The position numbers were made by a program, and so were the translations under genes. The notes beneath the pieces were generated by a model. The model worked only from the letters and a program-made list of their open reading frames with translations, was not told where the DNA came from and did no database searches. Of a stretch of DNA of 64,000 nt, positions 43,947 through 59,993 are shown one piece after another (the first letter of the stretch is position 1; each line of letters starts with the position of its first letter). The stretch comes from an uncultured Pelagibacteraceae bacterium (lineage in GTDB: Bacteria > Pseudomonadota > Alphaproteobacteria > Pelagibacterales > AG-422-B15), in assembly GCA_902544525.1 (NCBI GenBank), contig CACCCN010000003.1, forward strand, positions 113,818 through 177,817, given 5' to 3'.

Positions 43947-45011
43947 ATGAATAAATTTATTTTAGTAGGAGGTGGAACGGGTGGTCACTGTATTCCCATG
44001 CTTGCCGTATATCAAAAATTCATGGAGCTTAATATAAATTGCCAAATAATTACTGATAAGAGAGGTTCATTCTTTTTTAAAGAAATACAACAAAATGATA
44101 TTACTATTATTAAAACACCAACTAAAATGATTTCAAAGTTAGAACAGTTGATAAATTTTCCAATTATATTTTTACAAACAGTACGATTAATGATGAATAC
44201 CAAGTCAGTACATATTATTGGTTTTGGTGGTTACATGACACTCCCAGTTTTACTTGGTGCAAAGTTTACTAATAAAAAAATATCAATTCATGAGGCAAAT
44301 GCCATCATGGGTAAAGCAAATCGAGTCTTGTCAAATTATGCATCAAATATTTTTATAACTTTTAATAAAACAAAAATGATCAATGAAAGATTTAATTCTA
44401 AAGTTCATACTATTGGATTACCATTAAGAGATACGTTTAAGGAAATAGTTGTTGATGCTGAAAAAGAATTCATAATTACTATTATTGGTGGAAGTCAAGG
44501 CTCTAACAGTCTTTCACATAAGGTTTCTGAAGGTATAGTAAAGTTCTCAAAGAAAATTAACTCAAAAGTAAAAGTTTATCATCAATGTAGGCCAGAAGAT
44601 GTAGAAACAATCACTAATAAGTATCTTAATAATCACATTGAATGTGAAATTAGAAACTATTTTTTTGATATGCCAAAAAAAATTCTTGAATCAAATATAA
44701 TTATATCTAGATCAGGATCATCCACTATAAATGAAATTATTTATACAAATAAACCTTCAATCTTAATTCCCTTTCCATTTGCTGTTGATAATCATCAATT
44801 TCATAATGCTAATTTTTTAAAACAAAACTCTTGCGCTGAGATAATTAAGGACTCAGACTTAACTGCAGATTTAATTCTTCATGACTTACTAGGTTTTTAT
44901 AATAATCCAGATAAAGTTGACATGATCAAGAATAAACTAAAGGGTTTAACTCATAAAAATACTTCAGAACGAATGCTAAATTATATTCAGGTTTCAGATG
45001 TTACTCAATAA
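43947..45011 (+). CDS. murG: UDP-GlcNAc transferase MurG
   Basis: VGGGTGGHCIPMLAV, HEANAIMGKANRVL, GGSQGSNSLS, SRSGSSTINEII. Confidence 0.95.
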   Translation: MNKFILVGGGTGGHCIPMLAVYQKFMELNINCQIITDKRGSFFFKEIQQNDITIIKTPTKMISKLEQLINFPIIFLQTVRLMMNTKSVHIIGFGGYMTLPVLLGAKFTNKKISIHEANAIMGKANRVLSNYASNIFITFNKTKMINERFNSKVHTIGLPLRDTFKEIVVDAEKEFIITIIGGSQGSNSLSHKVSEGIVKFSKKINSKVKVYHQCRPEDVETITNKYLNNHIECEIRNYFFDMPKKILESNIIISRSGSSTINEIIYTNKPSILIPFPFAVDNHQFHNANFLKQNSCAEIIKDSDLTADLILHDLLGFYNNPDKVDMIKNKLKGLTHKNTSERMLNYIQVSDVTQ

Positions 45012-46392
45012 AACAGATATTATTCATATAATTGGCATCGGCGGTATTGGTATGAGTGGAATAGCCGAGATTATGTCAACAATGGGTTATAGAGTTCAAG
45101 GCAGTGATGCTAACAAAAGTAATAATACAAAAAGATTAGAAAAGAAAAATATTAAAGTATTTATTGGCCATAAAAAAAGCAATGTAAAAAGAGCCAATAT
45201 TGTTTTTTTTTCAACTGCTATAAAAAATAGTAATATCGAAATGATATCTGCAAGAGAAAACAACATTCCAACTTTACCAAGATTTAAAATTCTATCTCAC
45301 CTCATGAGACTAAAAAAAGGTATAGCAATTTCTGGTTCTCATGGAAAAACAACAACTACTACTATGGTCTCTAGTATATTTATGCATCAGAATCTTAAAC
45401 CAACGATTATCAATGGAGGCATTATTAATGAAATTGGCACAAACACAAAACTCGGTACTGGTGAATGGATGGTGGTTGAAGCCGATGAATCTGATGGCAC
45501 TTTTCTAAAATTACCTGCTACCATTTCTGCTATCACTAATATAGATAAAGAGCATCTAGATTACTATAAAAGCTTTTCAATATTAAAAAAAAGTTTCAAG
45601 AAGTTTATTACCCAAGTACCTTTCTATGGTTTTTCAGTTGTTTGTAATGATGATCCCTATCTAAAAAAACTGATCACGGACATCAAAAGTACTTCAATAA
45701 TCAAATATGGATTTTCTAAAAATTCAGATATAAGAGCATTAAACGTAAGAGTTAGAAATGATAGTGTAGTTTTTGATGTTGAAAATAATTTAGTAAAAAA
45801 TAATAAAAAAATAATAAAAAATTATCAACTCCCAATGTTGGGTTCCTATAATATTTTAAATGCACTTGTAGGTATTTCTATCTCATTAAAACTAAAACTA
45901 CCACAACAGAAGACTAAAAAAGCCTTAAAAAACTTTGATGGGGTAGCTAGAAGATTTACGAAGATAGATCGTATTAATAATAATCTCTTTATTGATGACT
46001 ATGCTCATCACCCAACTGAAATTGATAGCGTGCTTTCCGCAGCGAAACAGTCGCAATCGTCAAATAATATTATAGCTGTATTCCAACCGCATAGATATTC
46101 TCGAGTACAAACATTAAAAAAAGAATTTTCAAAATGTTTTAAGAAAGCTAATACAGTTTTAGTTTTAGATATTTATGCTGCAGGTGAAAAAAATTATACC
46201 TCTTTTAAAATTAAAACTTTAGTCAACTTAATAAAAAATAATTCAAAAACAGATACGCATTATATAAAATCAATTGATCTAGTATCTAAATTCTTGAATG
46301 CAGGAAAAAGAAATTTGGTTATATTTATGGGAGCTGGTGATATATCAAGTCAAGCTGTATCATTTGTAAATAGACAAAAAGTAAAATCGTAA
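44998..46392 (+). CDS. murC: UDP-N-acetylmuramate--L-alanine ligase
   Basis: IHIIGIGGIGMSGIAEIM; SGSHGKTTTTTMVSSIF; DDYAHHPTEI. Confidence 0.96.
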   Translation: MLLNKTDIIHIIGIGGIGMSGIAEIMSTMGYRVQGSDANKSNNTKRLEKKNIKVFIGHKKSNVKRANIVFFSTAIKNSNIEMISARENNIPTLPRFKILSHLMRLKKGIAISGSHGKTTTTTMVSSIFMHQNLKPTIINGGIINEIGTNTKLGTGEWMVVEADESDGTFLKLPATISAITNIDKEHLDYYKSFSILKKSFKKFITQVPFYGFSVVCNDDPYLKKLITDIKSTSIIKYGFSKNSDIRALNVRVRNDSVVFDVENNLVKNNKKIIKNYQLPMLGSYNILNALVGISISLKLKLPQQKTKKALKNFDGVARRFTKIDRINNNLFIDDYAHHPTEIDSVLSAAKQSQSSNNIIAVFQPHRYSRVQTLKKEFSKCFKKANTVLVLDIYAAGEKNYTSFKIKTLVNLIKNNSKTDTHYIKSIDLVSKFLNAGKRNLVIFMGAGDISSQAVSFVNRQKVKS

Positions 46393-47319
46393 ATGTCACA
46401 AATTATAAAATTTTTTGAAGATTATGAAGCATCTAAAAAAATAGAGGGAAAATTGCTATATAATCATAGTTTAGCAAAGTCTTCTTGGCTTGGTGTAGGT
46501 GGAGCAGCCGAAGTATTCTATTTATGTGAAAGTTCTAGCCAATTAAGTGATATTCTTAAAAAATGTCCAAAAAAATTCAGTAGAACAGTCATTGGCCAGG
46601 GATCGAATATATTAATTAGAGATGGAGGCATAAAAGGTTTGGTTATAAAGCTAGGTAAGAATTTTCAAAATATAAATCGATCTAAAGAAGGTATCATAGC
46701 TGGCGGTGCAACCCTTGATCGAGTAATTGCTAAATATTGCGAAAAAGAGTCATTAAGTGGATTAGAATTTTTGTCTGGCATACCCGGCAATATAGGTGGA
46801 GCATTTGCTATGAATGCAGGCTGCTATAATAATGACTTGGATCAAGTTTTTTATGCTGCTGAGGGTCTTGACTATAATGGCAATAAAATTAAATTAAAAA
46901 AATGCGATGTAACTCTTGATTATAGACATAATCCTATGTCATCTTCAACGATATTCACTCAAGTAAGCCTGTTGGCTTCTAAAGGTAACCAAAAAGATAT
47001 CAAAAATAAAATTGAAAAGATATTTAAAGATAGAATTTTAGCACAGCCTAGAGGCATTAAAACAGGTGGAAGTACATTTAAAAATCCTGATGAAAAAACT
47101 TCTTCTTTAAAAGCTTGGGAGTTAATTCAAAAATCAGATTGTCATAAAATTAAGCTTGATGGTGTCTCATTTTCAAAAAAACATTCAAATTTTATTGAAA
47201 ACAAACAAAACGTATCAGCAAATTTAATAGAGGATTTTTGCAGATTAGTTCAAAAAAATGTTTTTGAAAAGACAGGGGTAGAGTTGCTTATGGAAATTAA
47301 AATACTAGGTGAAAGATAA
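46393..47319 (+). CDS. murB: UDP-N-acetylenolpyruvoylglucosamine reductase
   Basis: SWLGVGGAAEVFY, GQGSNILIRDGGI, LSGIPGNIGGAFAMNAGCY, GGSTFKNP. Confidence 0.95.
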   Translation: MSQIIKFFEDYEASKKIEGKLLYNHSLAKSSWLGVGGAAEVFYLCESSSQLSDILKKCPKKFSRTVIGQGSNILIRDGGIKGLVIKLGKNFQNINRSKEGIIAGGATLDRVIAKYCEKESLSGLEFLSGIPGNIGGAFAMNAGCYNNDLDQVFYAAEGLDYNGNKIKLKKCDVTLDYRHNPMSSSTIFTQVSLLASKGNQKDIKNKIEKIFKDRILAQPRGIKTGGSTFKNPDEKTSSLKAWELIQKSDCHKIKLDGVSFSKKHSNFIENKQNVSANLIEDFCRLVQKNVFEKTGVELLMEIKILGER

Positions 47320-47321
47320 AT

Positions 47322-48254
47322 TTGATGCGTGGTCAAAGTGTGATGGTTATTTATGGGGGTATTTCTGCTGAAAGAGAAATAAGCATTATTTCATCAAAAG
47401 AAATTATAAAATCATTAAAAAGACTAGAATATAATGTAATTGAAATTGACGCTGATCCAAATCTTATGAAAGAAATAATTTATCATAAGCCAGATATTAT
47501 ATTTAATGCTCTACATGGAACGTGGGGAGAAGATGGTCAGGTCCAAGAAATTTTAGAAGCTTCTAAAATTTGCTATACTCATTCAGGTGTGAATGCATCA
47601 AGATTAGCAATGAACAAATTTGAGTCTGGACAGATTTTTCAAAAAAATAATTTTTTTCATCCGAAATCTCTTCTTTGTAATTTTAAAGATTTAATAGGAA
47701 GTGATCCTATGAATTTTCCATATGTAATTAAGCCAAATGACAATGGTTCAAGTGTTGGAGTAGCAATAATTAGTTCTGAAAGTGATAAAAACAAATATAT
47801 CAAGGAAATGGTTGCAAGCAGAACTTGCTCAGAAGAAAATGACAAACTACTAGTACAAGAATTTATTCACGGTCCTGAAATTCAAGTTGCTGTTTATGGA
47901 AATGATAAATCAGGATCAATAGAAATTGTTCCTAAAAATAAATTTTATGACTATGAGTCTAAATATTTCGACAATGGACAAACACAACACATAATCCCCC
48001 CAAGAATAACTAATAAGCAAATGGAAGAAGTTAATATCCTAGGATTAAAGGCGCACAAATTGTTAAAATGTAGAGGGATTACGCGTTCAGATTTTATTTT
48101 AGATAAAAAAACTGGCAATTTTTATATTTTAGAAACTAATACTCAACCAGGAATGACACCAACTTCTTTGGTACCTGAAATTGCAAAATATCATGGCTTT
48201 GACTTTGATAATTTAATAAACTGGATAGTCGAAGATGCTTCAATTAATAGGTAA
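47322..48254 (+). CDS. ddl: D-alanine--D-alanine ligase
   Basis: VMVIYGGISAEREISIIS; ALHGTWGEDGQVQ; FYILETNTQPGMTPTSLVPE. Confidence 0.96.
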   Translation: MMRGQSVMVIYGGISAEREISIISSKEIIKSLKRLEYNVIEIDADPNLMKEIIYHKPDIIFNALHGTWGEDGQVQEILEASKICYTHSGVNASRLAMNKFESGQIFQKNNFFHPKSLLCNFKDLIGSDPMNFPYVIKPNDNGSSVGVAIISSESDKNKYIKEMVASRTCSEENDKLLVQEFIHGPEIQVAVYGNDKSGSIEIVPKNKFYDYESKYFDNGQTQHIIPPRITNKQMEEVNILGLKAHKLLKCRGITRSDFILDKKTGNFYILETNTQPGMTPTSLVPEIAKYHGFDFDNLINWIVEDASINR

Positions 48255-48981
48255 ATACATAAACAACACATTAATAATAATTTCATTATTAATAGTGTTC
48301 ATATTTTTAATAATATTCTCTTTCTTTCCCTCATTATTAAATAGTTATGCAAACATTGAAAAGGTGAGCATCGTTGGAAATGACTTATCCAGTAGAGCAT
48401 CTATCATAAAAACAATAAATGAATACGGCAAAAAGAGTCTTTTTTATTTTCCCTTGGAGCAATATCAAACAAAAATTGAAACCTTAGATTGGGTTAAAAG
48501 AGCTCTAATTAAAAGAGAGTTTCCTAACACAATTGAGGTAACTATAATTGAAAATTTACCATTTGCTGTTTTTATAAATGGTATTAACCAATACTTAATT
48601 GATGAAGACGGCGATATAATCTCTCTCTATTTAGATTCTGAAGACTATAAAGACTTTTTGAAAGTAACTGGACAAGAAGCAAATTTAAATTTTTCCAAAT
48701 TAATTCGAGATATTAACGTAAGCTATCCAGAAATTATCAATAATATTATTGAAGTAGAATTTATTGAAGGAAGAAGATGGAATTTAATTTTAAAAGACAA
48801 GCTAAAAATTAAATTACCTGAAAAAGAAAGTTCCTATCAGTTAGAAAAGCTAAAGCAACTGCAACAAGATCAAAAAATCTTTAGCACAAATATTATTGAA
48901 ATTGATTTAAGAGAAAAAGGGCGTGCCACTATAAAAGTTCCAGGTGGAGAAGAGTTAAAAACTGGTTTAGATGAAGTGTAA
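48235..48981 (+). CDS. ftsQ: Cell division protein FtsQ
   Basis: N-terminal TM, POTRA-like region (IEKVSIVGNDLSSRASII), LDWVKRALIKREFPNTIEVTIIENLPFAV. Confidence 0.87.
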   Translation: MLQLIGKYINNTLIIISLLIVFIFLIIFSFFPSLLNSYANIEKVSIVGNDLSSRASIIKTINEYGKKSLFYFPLEQYQTKIETLDWVKRALIKREFPNTIEVTIIENLPFAVFINGINQYLIDEDGDIISLYLDSEDYKDFLKVTGQEANLNFSKLIRDINVSYPEIINNIIEVEFIEGRRWNLILKDKLKIKLPEKESSYQLEKLKQLQQDQKIFSTNIIEIDLREKGRATIKVPGGEELKTGLDEV

Positions 48982-48986
48982 TATAT

Positions 48987-50168
48987 ATGTCAAAAAACTT
49001 AATTAATGCTCTGCAGATTGATCACAATTCAGTAAAATTTATAACGGCACAAGAAATAGAGATAGCAAATCAGGGCTCTATTATTCAAGTTTTGGGTATG
49101 TCAGAGAAAGTAGGTCACTGGGATACAGAAAGTACCATTGATAAGGATTTGCTAGCTTCATACATAAAATCTTCACATTTAGAAAATGAGAGAATTGCTG
49201 GTCAGAAAATTACCAGCACATTGGTAAGTGTTAATTCTGGAATTACCAGCAGATATATAACCCATGAACTTTTTTTTAATAACATTGTAATTACTGAGGA
49301 GCATATAAAATCTTTTTATGAATCTAAAGATTTTACTCAACTCTATGAGAACCAAGATATTCCAATACACACTTTACCTATAAGCTATAAAATAGATGAG
49401 AAGAAAATTGTTTCTGATCCAATTGGTCATAAAGCTCAGATGTTGACAGTAAAATGGCATGTAATAAGTATTAGTAAGAACCAACTAAAAGACATACATG
49501 ATTTATTAGATGCTAGTGATTTGCAAATGAAGCAGTGTGTTTTAGCATCATATGCCAGTAGTCTTGCTGCGATTAATGAAATGGAGTCTAGTCTAGGTGT
49601 AATTTGTTTGGATATTAATTATTATAAAACAGAAGTTACAATTATTATTGATGATCAATTAGTTTTTTTTGATAGCTCTGACGTGGGATTAAAATATGTC
49701 AACAATGACTTACAGAGTATCTTAAATATACCTGATGAAGATTCTGATAAATTGCGCATAAAATGGTCAAACGATAATAGTTCAAAGAATTTGGATGAAT
49801 CTGACATAAGAATTAAACAAATTATATCGTCTCGCTTAGAAGAGATTATTGAACTTGCACTAAAAAAATTAAAAATAAGTAAGTATTATGATCTAGCAAA
49901 TAGTCATGTAGTTCTGACGGGAGAAGGTGCTAAACATGCAGATATAATAGATTTAGCGACTAATATTTTTAAAACTAAAAATATTAGAATTGGATCACCC
50001 CAGAAAATTCACGGTCTTAAAACAATTATTGAAAATCCAAGTAATAGTACGTGTTTAGGTATGTTAAATTATGCGCTAAGTACTGAGTTTCAGTTTAATG
50101 CAAAAGATGAAAGTGATAAAAAAAAATCAGTCTTATCAATGCTTTATAATTTCTTTAAAGCAATTTAA
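48987..50168 (+). CDS. ftsA: Cell division protein FtsA (divergent)
   Basis: Actin-like organisation with SHVVLTGEGAKHADIIDLA; C-terminal amphipathic-like LSMLYNFFKAI; between ftsQ and lpxC. Confidence 0.85.
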   Translation: MSKNLINALQIDHNSVKFITAQEIEIANQGSIIQVLGMSEKVGHWDTESTIDKDLLASYIKSSHLENERIAGQKITSTLVSVNSGITSRYITHELFFNNIVITEEHIKSFYESKDFTQLYENQDIPIHTLPISYKIDEKKIVSDPIGHKAQMLTVKWHVISISKNQLKDIHDLLDASDLQMKQCVLASYASSLAAINEMESSLGVICLDINYYKTEVTIIIDDQLVFFDSSDVGLKYVNNDLQSILNIPDEDSDKLRIKWSNDNSSKNLDESDIRIKQIISSRLEEIIELALKKLKISKYYDLANSHVVLTGEGAKHADIIDLATNIFKTKNIRIGSPQKIHGLKTIIENPSNSTCLGMLNYALSTEFQFNAKDESDKKKSVLSMLYNFFKAI

Positions 50169-50223
50169 TTTGAAATATTAAGTAACAAACATTGTGTTTT
50201 TTGGCTGAATTGAGCCATGTATA

Positions 50224-51171
50224 TTGCATATCATAATGAATAGTTATCAACAAATTACAATTAATAAGCCATGTTCATTTGAAGGTGTAACCCTACATTC
50301 AGGTGAATATTCTAAAATTACTCTGCACCCATCTCCAGCAAATACGGGTATCAAGTTTAAAAGGATTGATAGTAAGCTACCGAAGGGTCAAAATATAATA
50401 CCTGCTAACTTTAAAAATATTAGATCATCTCAACTGTGTACAACAATTGAAAATGATTACAATTTAAGTGTTAGCACTATTGAACATCTCATGGCGGCTC
50501 TGCATTCCTTTGGGATTGATAATTTATTAATTGATATAGACTCAAGTGAAATGCCGATTCTTGACGGTAGTTCAATTGAATTTACCAATGCGTTTTCTAA
50601 AATTGGGCTTAAAGAATTGAAAGCTAAAAAAAGATATTTGAAAATTTTAAAGAATGTTGAAGTAAAAAGGGATAATGCCTATGTAAGAATTAAACCAAGT
50701 GATGAATTGTCAATAAATTATACAATTGATTATCCAAATACAATTGTTGGTAAACAAAATATTTTTTTAGAAAATATTAATGCCGCTACTTTTAGTAATA
50801 ATTTAGCTGAGTGTAGAACTTTTACATTTGAATCTGAATTAGATAATTTAAGGTCCAATGGAATAATTAAAGGAGGTTCTCTTGACAATGCCCTTGTCTT
50901 CGGAAACAAAAAAACCCTAAATCAAGAAGGTTTGAGAACTATCAATGAGCCAGCAAAACATAAAGCTCTTGATGCGGTAGGAGATCTGTTTCTTGCTGGC
51001 AATTGTGTTATGGCACATATTGAGGCTTCTTGTGCTGGTCACAGCCTTATGCATGCAGCATTACATGAAATATTTTCAGATCCAAGCAACTGGAAAATAA
51101 TTACTCTTAGTGAAAAGACTGATTACACCATTCTTTCTGGTGAACTTTCTGTTAGTACTGCCAATCTTTAA
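50224..51171 (+). CDS. lpxC: UDP-3-O-acyl-N-acetylglucosamine deacetylase
   Basis: GVTLHSGEYSKITLHP, STIEHLMAALHSFGIDN, HKALDAVGDLFLAG. Confidence 0.96.
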   Translation: MHIIMNSYQQITINKPCSFEGVTLHSGEYSKITLHPSPANTGIKFKRIDSKLPKGQNIIPANFKNIRSSQLCTTIENDYNLSVSTIEHLMAALHSFGIDNLLIDIDSSEMPILDGSSIEFTNAFSKIGLKELKAKKRYLKILKNVEVKRDNAYVRIKPSDELSINYTIDYPNTIVGKQNIFLENINAATFSNNLAECRTFTFESELDNLRSNGIIKGGSLDNALVFGNKKTLNQEGLRTINEPAKHKALDAVGDLFLAGNCVMAHIEASCAGHSLMHAALHEIFSDPSNWKIITLSEKTDYTILSGELSVSTANL

Positions 51172-51228
51172 TTAAAAAGATAAGCCTTTTATCTTCCTTA
51201 ATAATCAATAAAATATGCTTTTGTACAT

Positions 51229-55761
<4,533 letters not shown>

Positions 55762-55768
<7 letters not shown>

Positions 55769-58002
55769 GGGCTTAGAAAGTCAGAAATTAGTTTTTTAAT
55801 TCCATGATTATCAAAATCAACATGAACTTTTGAACCATCGACATGTTTTATTGTCCCAAGCCCAAACTTTTCATGCTCAACTTTTTGTCCGATTTTCAAC
55901 ATTATATCTTCATTTATGTCACGAACATTTTCTTCAGCTTCAATATCCATCACTGTTTGATAATTAGCATCCTCATCATAATTATAACCTATTGATTTTG
56001 GTTTTTTTGCAGCAAAATCTGAATCTTGGTTATATTCATCTAATACATTGTTACTGAAAGGATTGGTGTGTTCTGAAACATGGCTGATATTTTTGATTAA
56101 ATCTGGATCTAGTTCATCTATAAATCTTGATTGTAATGATGGCATCCAATTGTTCTGAAACCGTCTTGTTAAAGAAGTCGAAATATTTAAATTTTTCTTC
56201 GCCCTCGTTATACCCACGTAAGCTAATCTTCGCTCTTCTTCTATTCCCTTATTTCCAGACTCATCAATAGTTTTTTGATGTGGAAAAAGTCCTTCTTCCC
56301 ATCCAGGAAGAAAAACAAATTCGTACTCAAGACCTTTGGCTGCGTGCAAAGTCATTAGACTAACCTTACTGTCATTTTCGGTTTCATCTACTGCAGATAT
56401 TAGTGCAATGTGTTCAAGGAATTCCTCAATGCTAGCATAATCTTCCATAGCGACAGTAAGTTCCTTTATATTTTCAATCTTACTTAAGGCATTTATATTT
56501 TTGTCATTCTTTAGCATTTCCATATAGCCAGACTCATCTAGCAAGATCTTTAAAATATCATTAAATTTCTTAGATGATGTCATTTCCGTGCAACGATCAA
56601 TTAAAGAGATGAAGTTGGTTAAGCTCGATGATGCTTTTTTAGGAATCTCATCTGAGCCAGCTAGCAGTTGTGATGCCTGATATAATGATAGGCTTTTGTC
56701 TTTCGCTAGAGAGATAATCTTACCAAAAGATTTATCACCAATACCTCTTTTGGGGACAAGTAGCGCTCTTTCAAAAGCTACATCATCTTGTTTTTCATAT
56801 ACAAGTCGCAAGTAAGATATGGCATCTTTAATTTCGGCACGCTCATAGAATCTTATGCCACCGACGATTCGATATGGAACAGAATATTTTATTAGAGACT
56901 CTTCAATCTCTCTAGTTTGAAATGTTGCTCTAACGAGAACTGCCATTTCGTCAAAATTTGGCTGTGTTTGCGAGTACTTTAATATTTCCTTTGCTATTAG
57001 TGACGCTTCATCACCACTTGAATTCGTAAGATGAATATTAATTTTACTACCATCTCCCTGTTCTGAGTATAGTTCTTTACCTAACCTAAGTTCATTGTAG
57101 CTAATAAGTGATGAAGCAGATTTTAATATATTGTTTGTTGATCGATAGTTTTGCTCAAGCTTAATTGTTTTTGTATTTTGATTTTCTTTTTCAAACTTAA
57201 GCATATTATCTGCTTGAGCACCTCGCCAACTATAAATTGATTGGTCATCATCGCCAACACAGCAAATATTATGATGAAGACTTGATAACATTTTTAGCCA
57301 AATGTATTGAGCTGTATTGGTATCTTGATACTCATCTACAAGTATGAATTTAAAATTGTTACTATATCTTTTTAGAATGTCTTCAATTTTGAATAAATTA
57401 ATACACTGAAGTAAAAGATCACCAAAATCTAAACAGTTAATGTTAAAAAGCCTATTCTGATAAATCTTATAAATATTAGCAACTTTATCATCGATAAAGC
57501 TATCTAGATGATCTGCAGTAATATCACTAGGGTTTAGAGCTTTATTTTTCCAATGATCAATTTTTGACTGTACATACTTGGGCGAAATTTGAGACTGATC
57601 TAAGCCTTCAGATTTTAGTATTTGTTTTATAAGTGCAACTTGGTCATCTTTATCTAATATGGTAAAGGAGTTTTTTAAACTAATCGCTTCAGCATGGTTT
57701 CGGATAATTTTAGCACCAAGGGAATGAAAAGTTCCCATCCAGGGCATGCGATCAAAACGATTTGGGATCAGTGCCTGCACCCTTTCAGCCATTTCCCTTG
57801 CGGCTTTATTGGTAAAAGTAACACATAAAATTTGTGAAGGCTGTGCTACATTTTGATCAAGAATATAAGCCACTCTAGTTGTAAGAACTCTAGTTTTACC
57901 AGTTCCTGCGCCAGCTAATACAAGATTAGGCCCTTCAATACTTTGTACGGCCTCAAGCTGCTTTGGGTTGAGTAAAGATAAATATTCGGGTGCTACAGAC
58001 AT
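55762..58002 (-). CDS. uvrD: UvrD/PcrA-family DNA helicase
   Basis: NLVLAGAGTGKTRVLTTRVAYIL, VDEYQDTNTAQY, LEQNYRST, LMTLHAAKGLEYEFVFLPG, RRLAYVGITRAKK. Confidence 0.96.
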
Positions 58003-58003
58003 A

Positions 58004-58207
58004 CTAATTATTCTTTAGATGATTCAATATATATAATCTAATTGCACTAGATAAATTTTGTGTTTTTTTATTTTTATCAATATTAGAAATAATTGCCGTC
58101 AAGGATTTAGCCTCTTTTTTAGAAATTAACTTTAATTCTTGCCAAAATTCTGTCTCAATGAACACACTGGTATTATGTCCATTGACTTTTACGGTATGCT
58201 TATTCAC
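58004..58207 (-). CDS. Small ribbon-helix-helix-like protein
   Basis: SVFIETEFWQELKLISKKEAKSLTAIISNIDKN..LSSAIRLYIL. Confidence 0.6.
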   Translation of the reverse strand: MNKHTVKVNGHNTSVFIETEFWQELKLISKKEAKSLTAIISNIDKNKKTQNLSSAIRLYILNHLKNN

Positions 58208-58217
58208 AAGATATAAC

Positions 58218-59609
58218 TTAGGAAGCGCTCACCATCTTGCTTGGATCAAGTAGAGACTTCATTTTTCGTGGTTCTATATATTTCAATATTGCATTAGCTT
58301 CCGTTAGTGAAATCCCCTTTTTATGAGCGAGTTTAGCCATTTCAGCGGCTTTAGCATAACCTATTTCAGGTGCTAGAGCTGTTACCAGCATAAGGGAGTT
58401 GTTTAATCCATTTTTAATATTTTTTAAGTTTGGCTTAATGCCTTTTAGACATTTGTCGTTAAAGTTATTTATACCAGTATATAATAATTGAATAGATTTG
58501 ATTATGTTTAGTCCAATTAGCGGCTTAAAGGCGTTGAGCTCAAAATGTCCCTGAGAGCAAGCTACAGTCATAGTATTGTGCATACCCATTACCTGTAAAC
58601 ATGCCATTGTCAGTGCCTCACTTTGGGTTGGATTAACCTTTCCTGGCATTATAGAAGAGCCTGGTTCGTTTTCAGGGAGACTAAGCTCTCCAAGTCCTGA
58701 GCGTGGCCCGGATGCAAGTAATCTAATATCATTGGCAATCTTAAATAGATCAGTAGCCAAAACATTTAATGCTCCAGATAATTCTAATATAGCATCATGT
58801 GCTGCTAATGCCTGAAATTTATTTGTTGCTGTTCTGAATTTTATTTTTGTCGCTTTACTAATTTCAATAGCAACTAACTTATCAAAATTTTTCTTAGTAT
58901 TTAATCCGGTACCAACAGCGGTTCCACCTTGAGCTAGGGATAAGACACCATCATTGGCAGTATTTATTCTTTTTATATTTGCGCTAATCTGTGCAGCATA
59001 TCCTGAAAATTCTTGCCCAAGTGAAAGAGGCGTTGCGTCTTGCAAGTGAGTCCTGCCAATTTTTATAATCTTACCCCATTTTTTGGCTTGTAATTTAAGC
59101 GTCGTTTCTATCTTTTTCAGCGCTGGCAGCATATTATTTTTAATTTGAATAGCTGTAGCAATATTTATAGCTGATGGAAATGAGTCATTTGTAGATTGAC
59201 ACATGTTAACATGGTCATTTGGATGCACAGGGCTATTAGAACCAAATGGTTTTCCTAATTTTTTATTGGCTAAATTTGCAATAACCTCATTAACATTCAT
59301 ATTTGTTTGTGTACCTGAGCCAGTTTGCCATACAGACAATGGGAATTGATCATCATACTTACCTGATAATACTGTATTTGCTGATTGGACAATTGCATTA
59401 GCAATTTTTGATGAAATATTTTTTTGCTTTAAATTGGCTTTTGCACATGAAAGTTTTATCACTGCCATAGCATGTATAATTTCAATTGGCATGATATCAT
59501 TGCCAATTTTAAAATTTTGCAGAGATCTTTGTGTTTGTGCTCCCCAAAGTTTGTCATTTGCAACAGCAACTTTTCCTAGGGTATCACTTTCTATTCTCTT
59601 TTTTACCAT
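58218..59609 (-). CDS. fumC: Class II fumarate hydratase
   Basis: GSGTQTNMNVNEVIAN, GRTHLQDATPLSLGQEFSGY, signature GSSIMPGKVNPTQ. Confidence 0.97.
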   Translation of the reverse strand: MVKKRIESDTLGKVAVANDKLWGAQTQRSLQNFKIGNDIMPIEIIHAMAVIKLSCAKANLKQKNISSKIANAIVQSANTVLSGKYDDQFPLSVWQTGSGTQTNMNVNEVIANLANKKLGKPFGSNSPVHPNDHVNMCQSTNDSFPSAINIATAIQIKNNMLPALKKIETTLKLQAKKWGKIIKIGRTHLQDATPLSLGQEFSGYAAQISANIKRINTANDGVLSLAQGGTAVGTGLNTKKNFDKLVAIEISKATKIKFRTATNKFQALAAHDAILELSGALNVLATDLFKIANDIRLLASGPRSGLGELSLPENEPGSSIMPGKVNPTQSEALTMACLQVMGMHNTMTVACSQGHFELNAFKPLIGLNIIKSIQLLYTGINNFNDKCLKGIKPNLKNIKNGLNNSLMLVTALAPEIGYAKAAEMAKLAHKKGISLTEANAILKYIEPRKMKSLLDPSKMVSAS

Positions 59610-59745
59610 GAATTATGAAATTAATAGATTCTCTTACTATATTATATGGTTACTATTCTTGAATATTCAAGGTTATTAGCCACATTCTAGTAAGAAAGCA
59701 TGTAAGAATTAGCGTAGTTTATATATATAATGTAAAAACATAATT

Positions 59746-59973
59746 ATGAAATTTCTAGTAACTTTTAAAGTTGAATGGGATAATGATTATGAGTTCGTTG
59801 ATTTTGAATTTGATTCTAAAGACCTGGAGTCACTGCATAAAAATATCAAGCTTGCTATTGCTGAAAACTATTTAGAACCAGAACGTGATATTAAAAAGAC
59901 AATAAAAGGCAAGATTCAAACAACATGCATTTTAGTAAAGGATAGTACAGGCAAAAAAGTTTATTCAATATAA
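59746..59973 (+). CDS. Hypothetical 75-aa protein ending 3 nt before repeat copy 1
   Basis: ORF MKFLVTFKVEWDNDYEFVDFEF..; stop at 59973, repeat starts 59977. Confidence 0.6.
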   Translation: MKFLVTFKVEWDNDYEFVDFEFDSKDLESLHKNIKLAIAENYLEPERDIKKTIKGKIQTTCILVKDSTGKKVYSI

Positions 59974-59976
59974 AGC

Positions 59977-59993
59977 GGGAGACTTCTGTTGCC
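59977..59993 (+). repeat. ssrA-3'-end direct repeat, copy 1 (putative attachment site)
   Basis: GGGAGACTTCTGTTGCC, identical to copies at 61604 and 62669. Confidence 0.9.
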
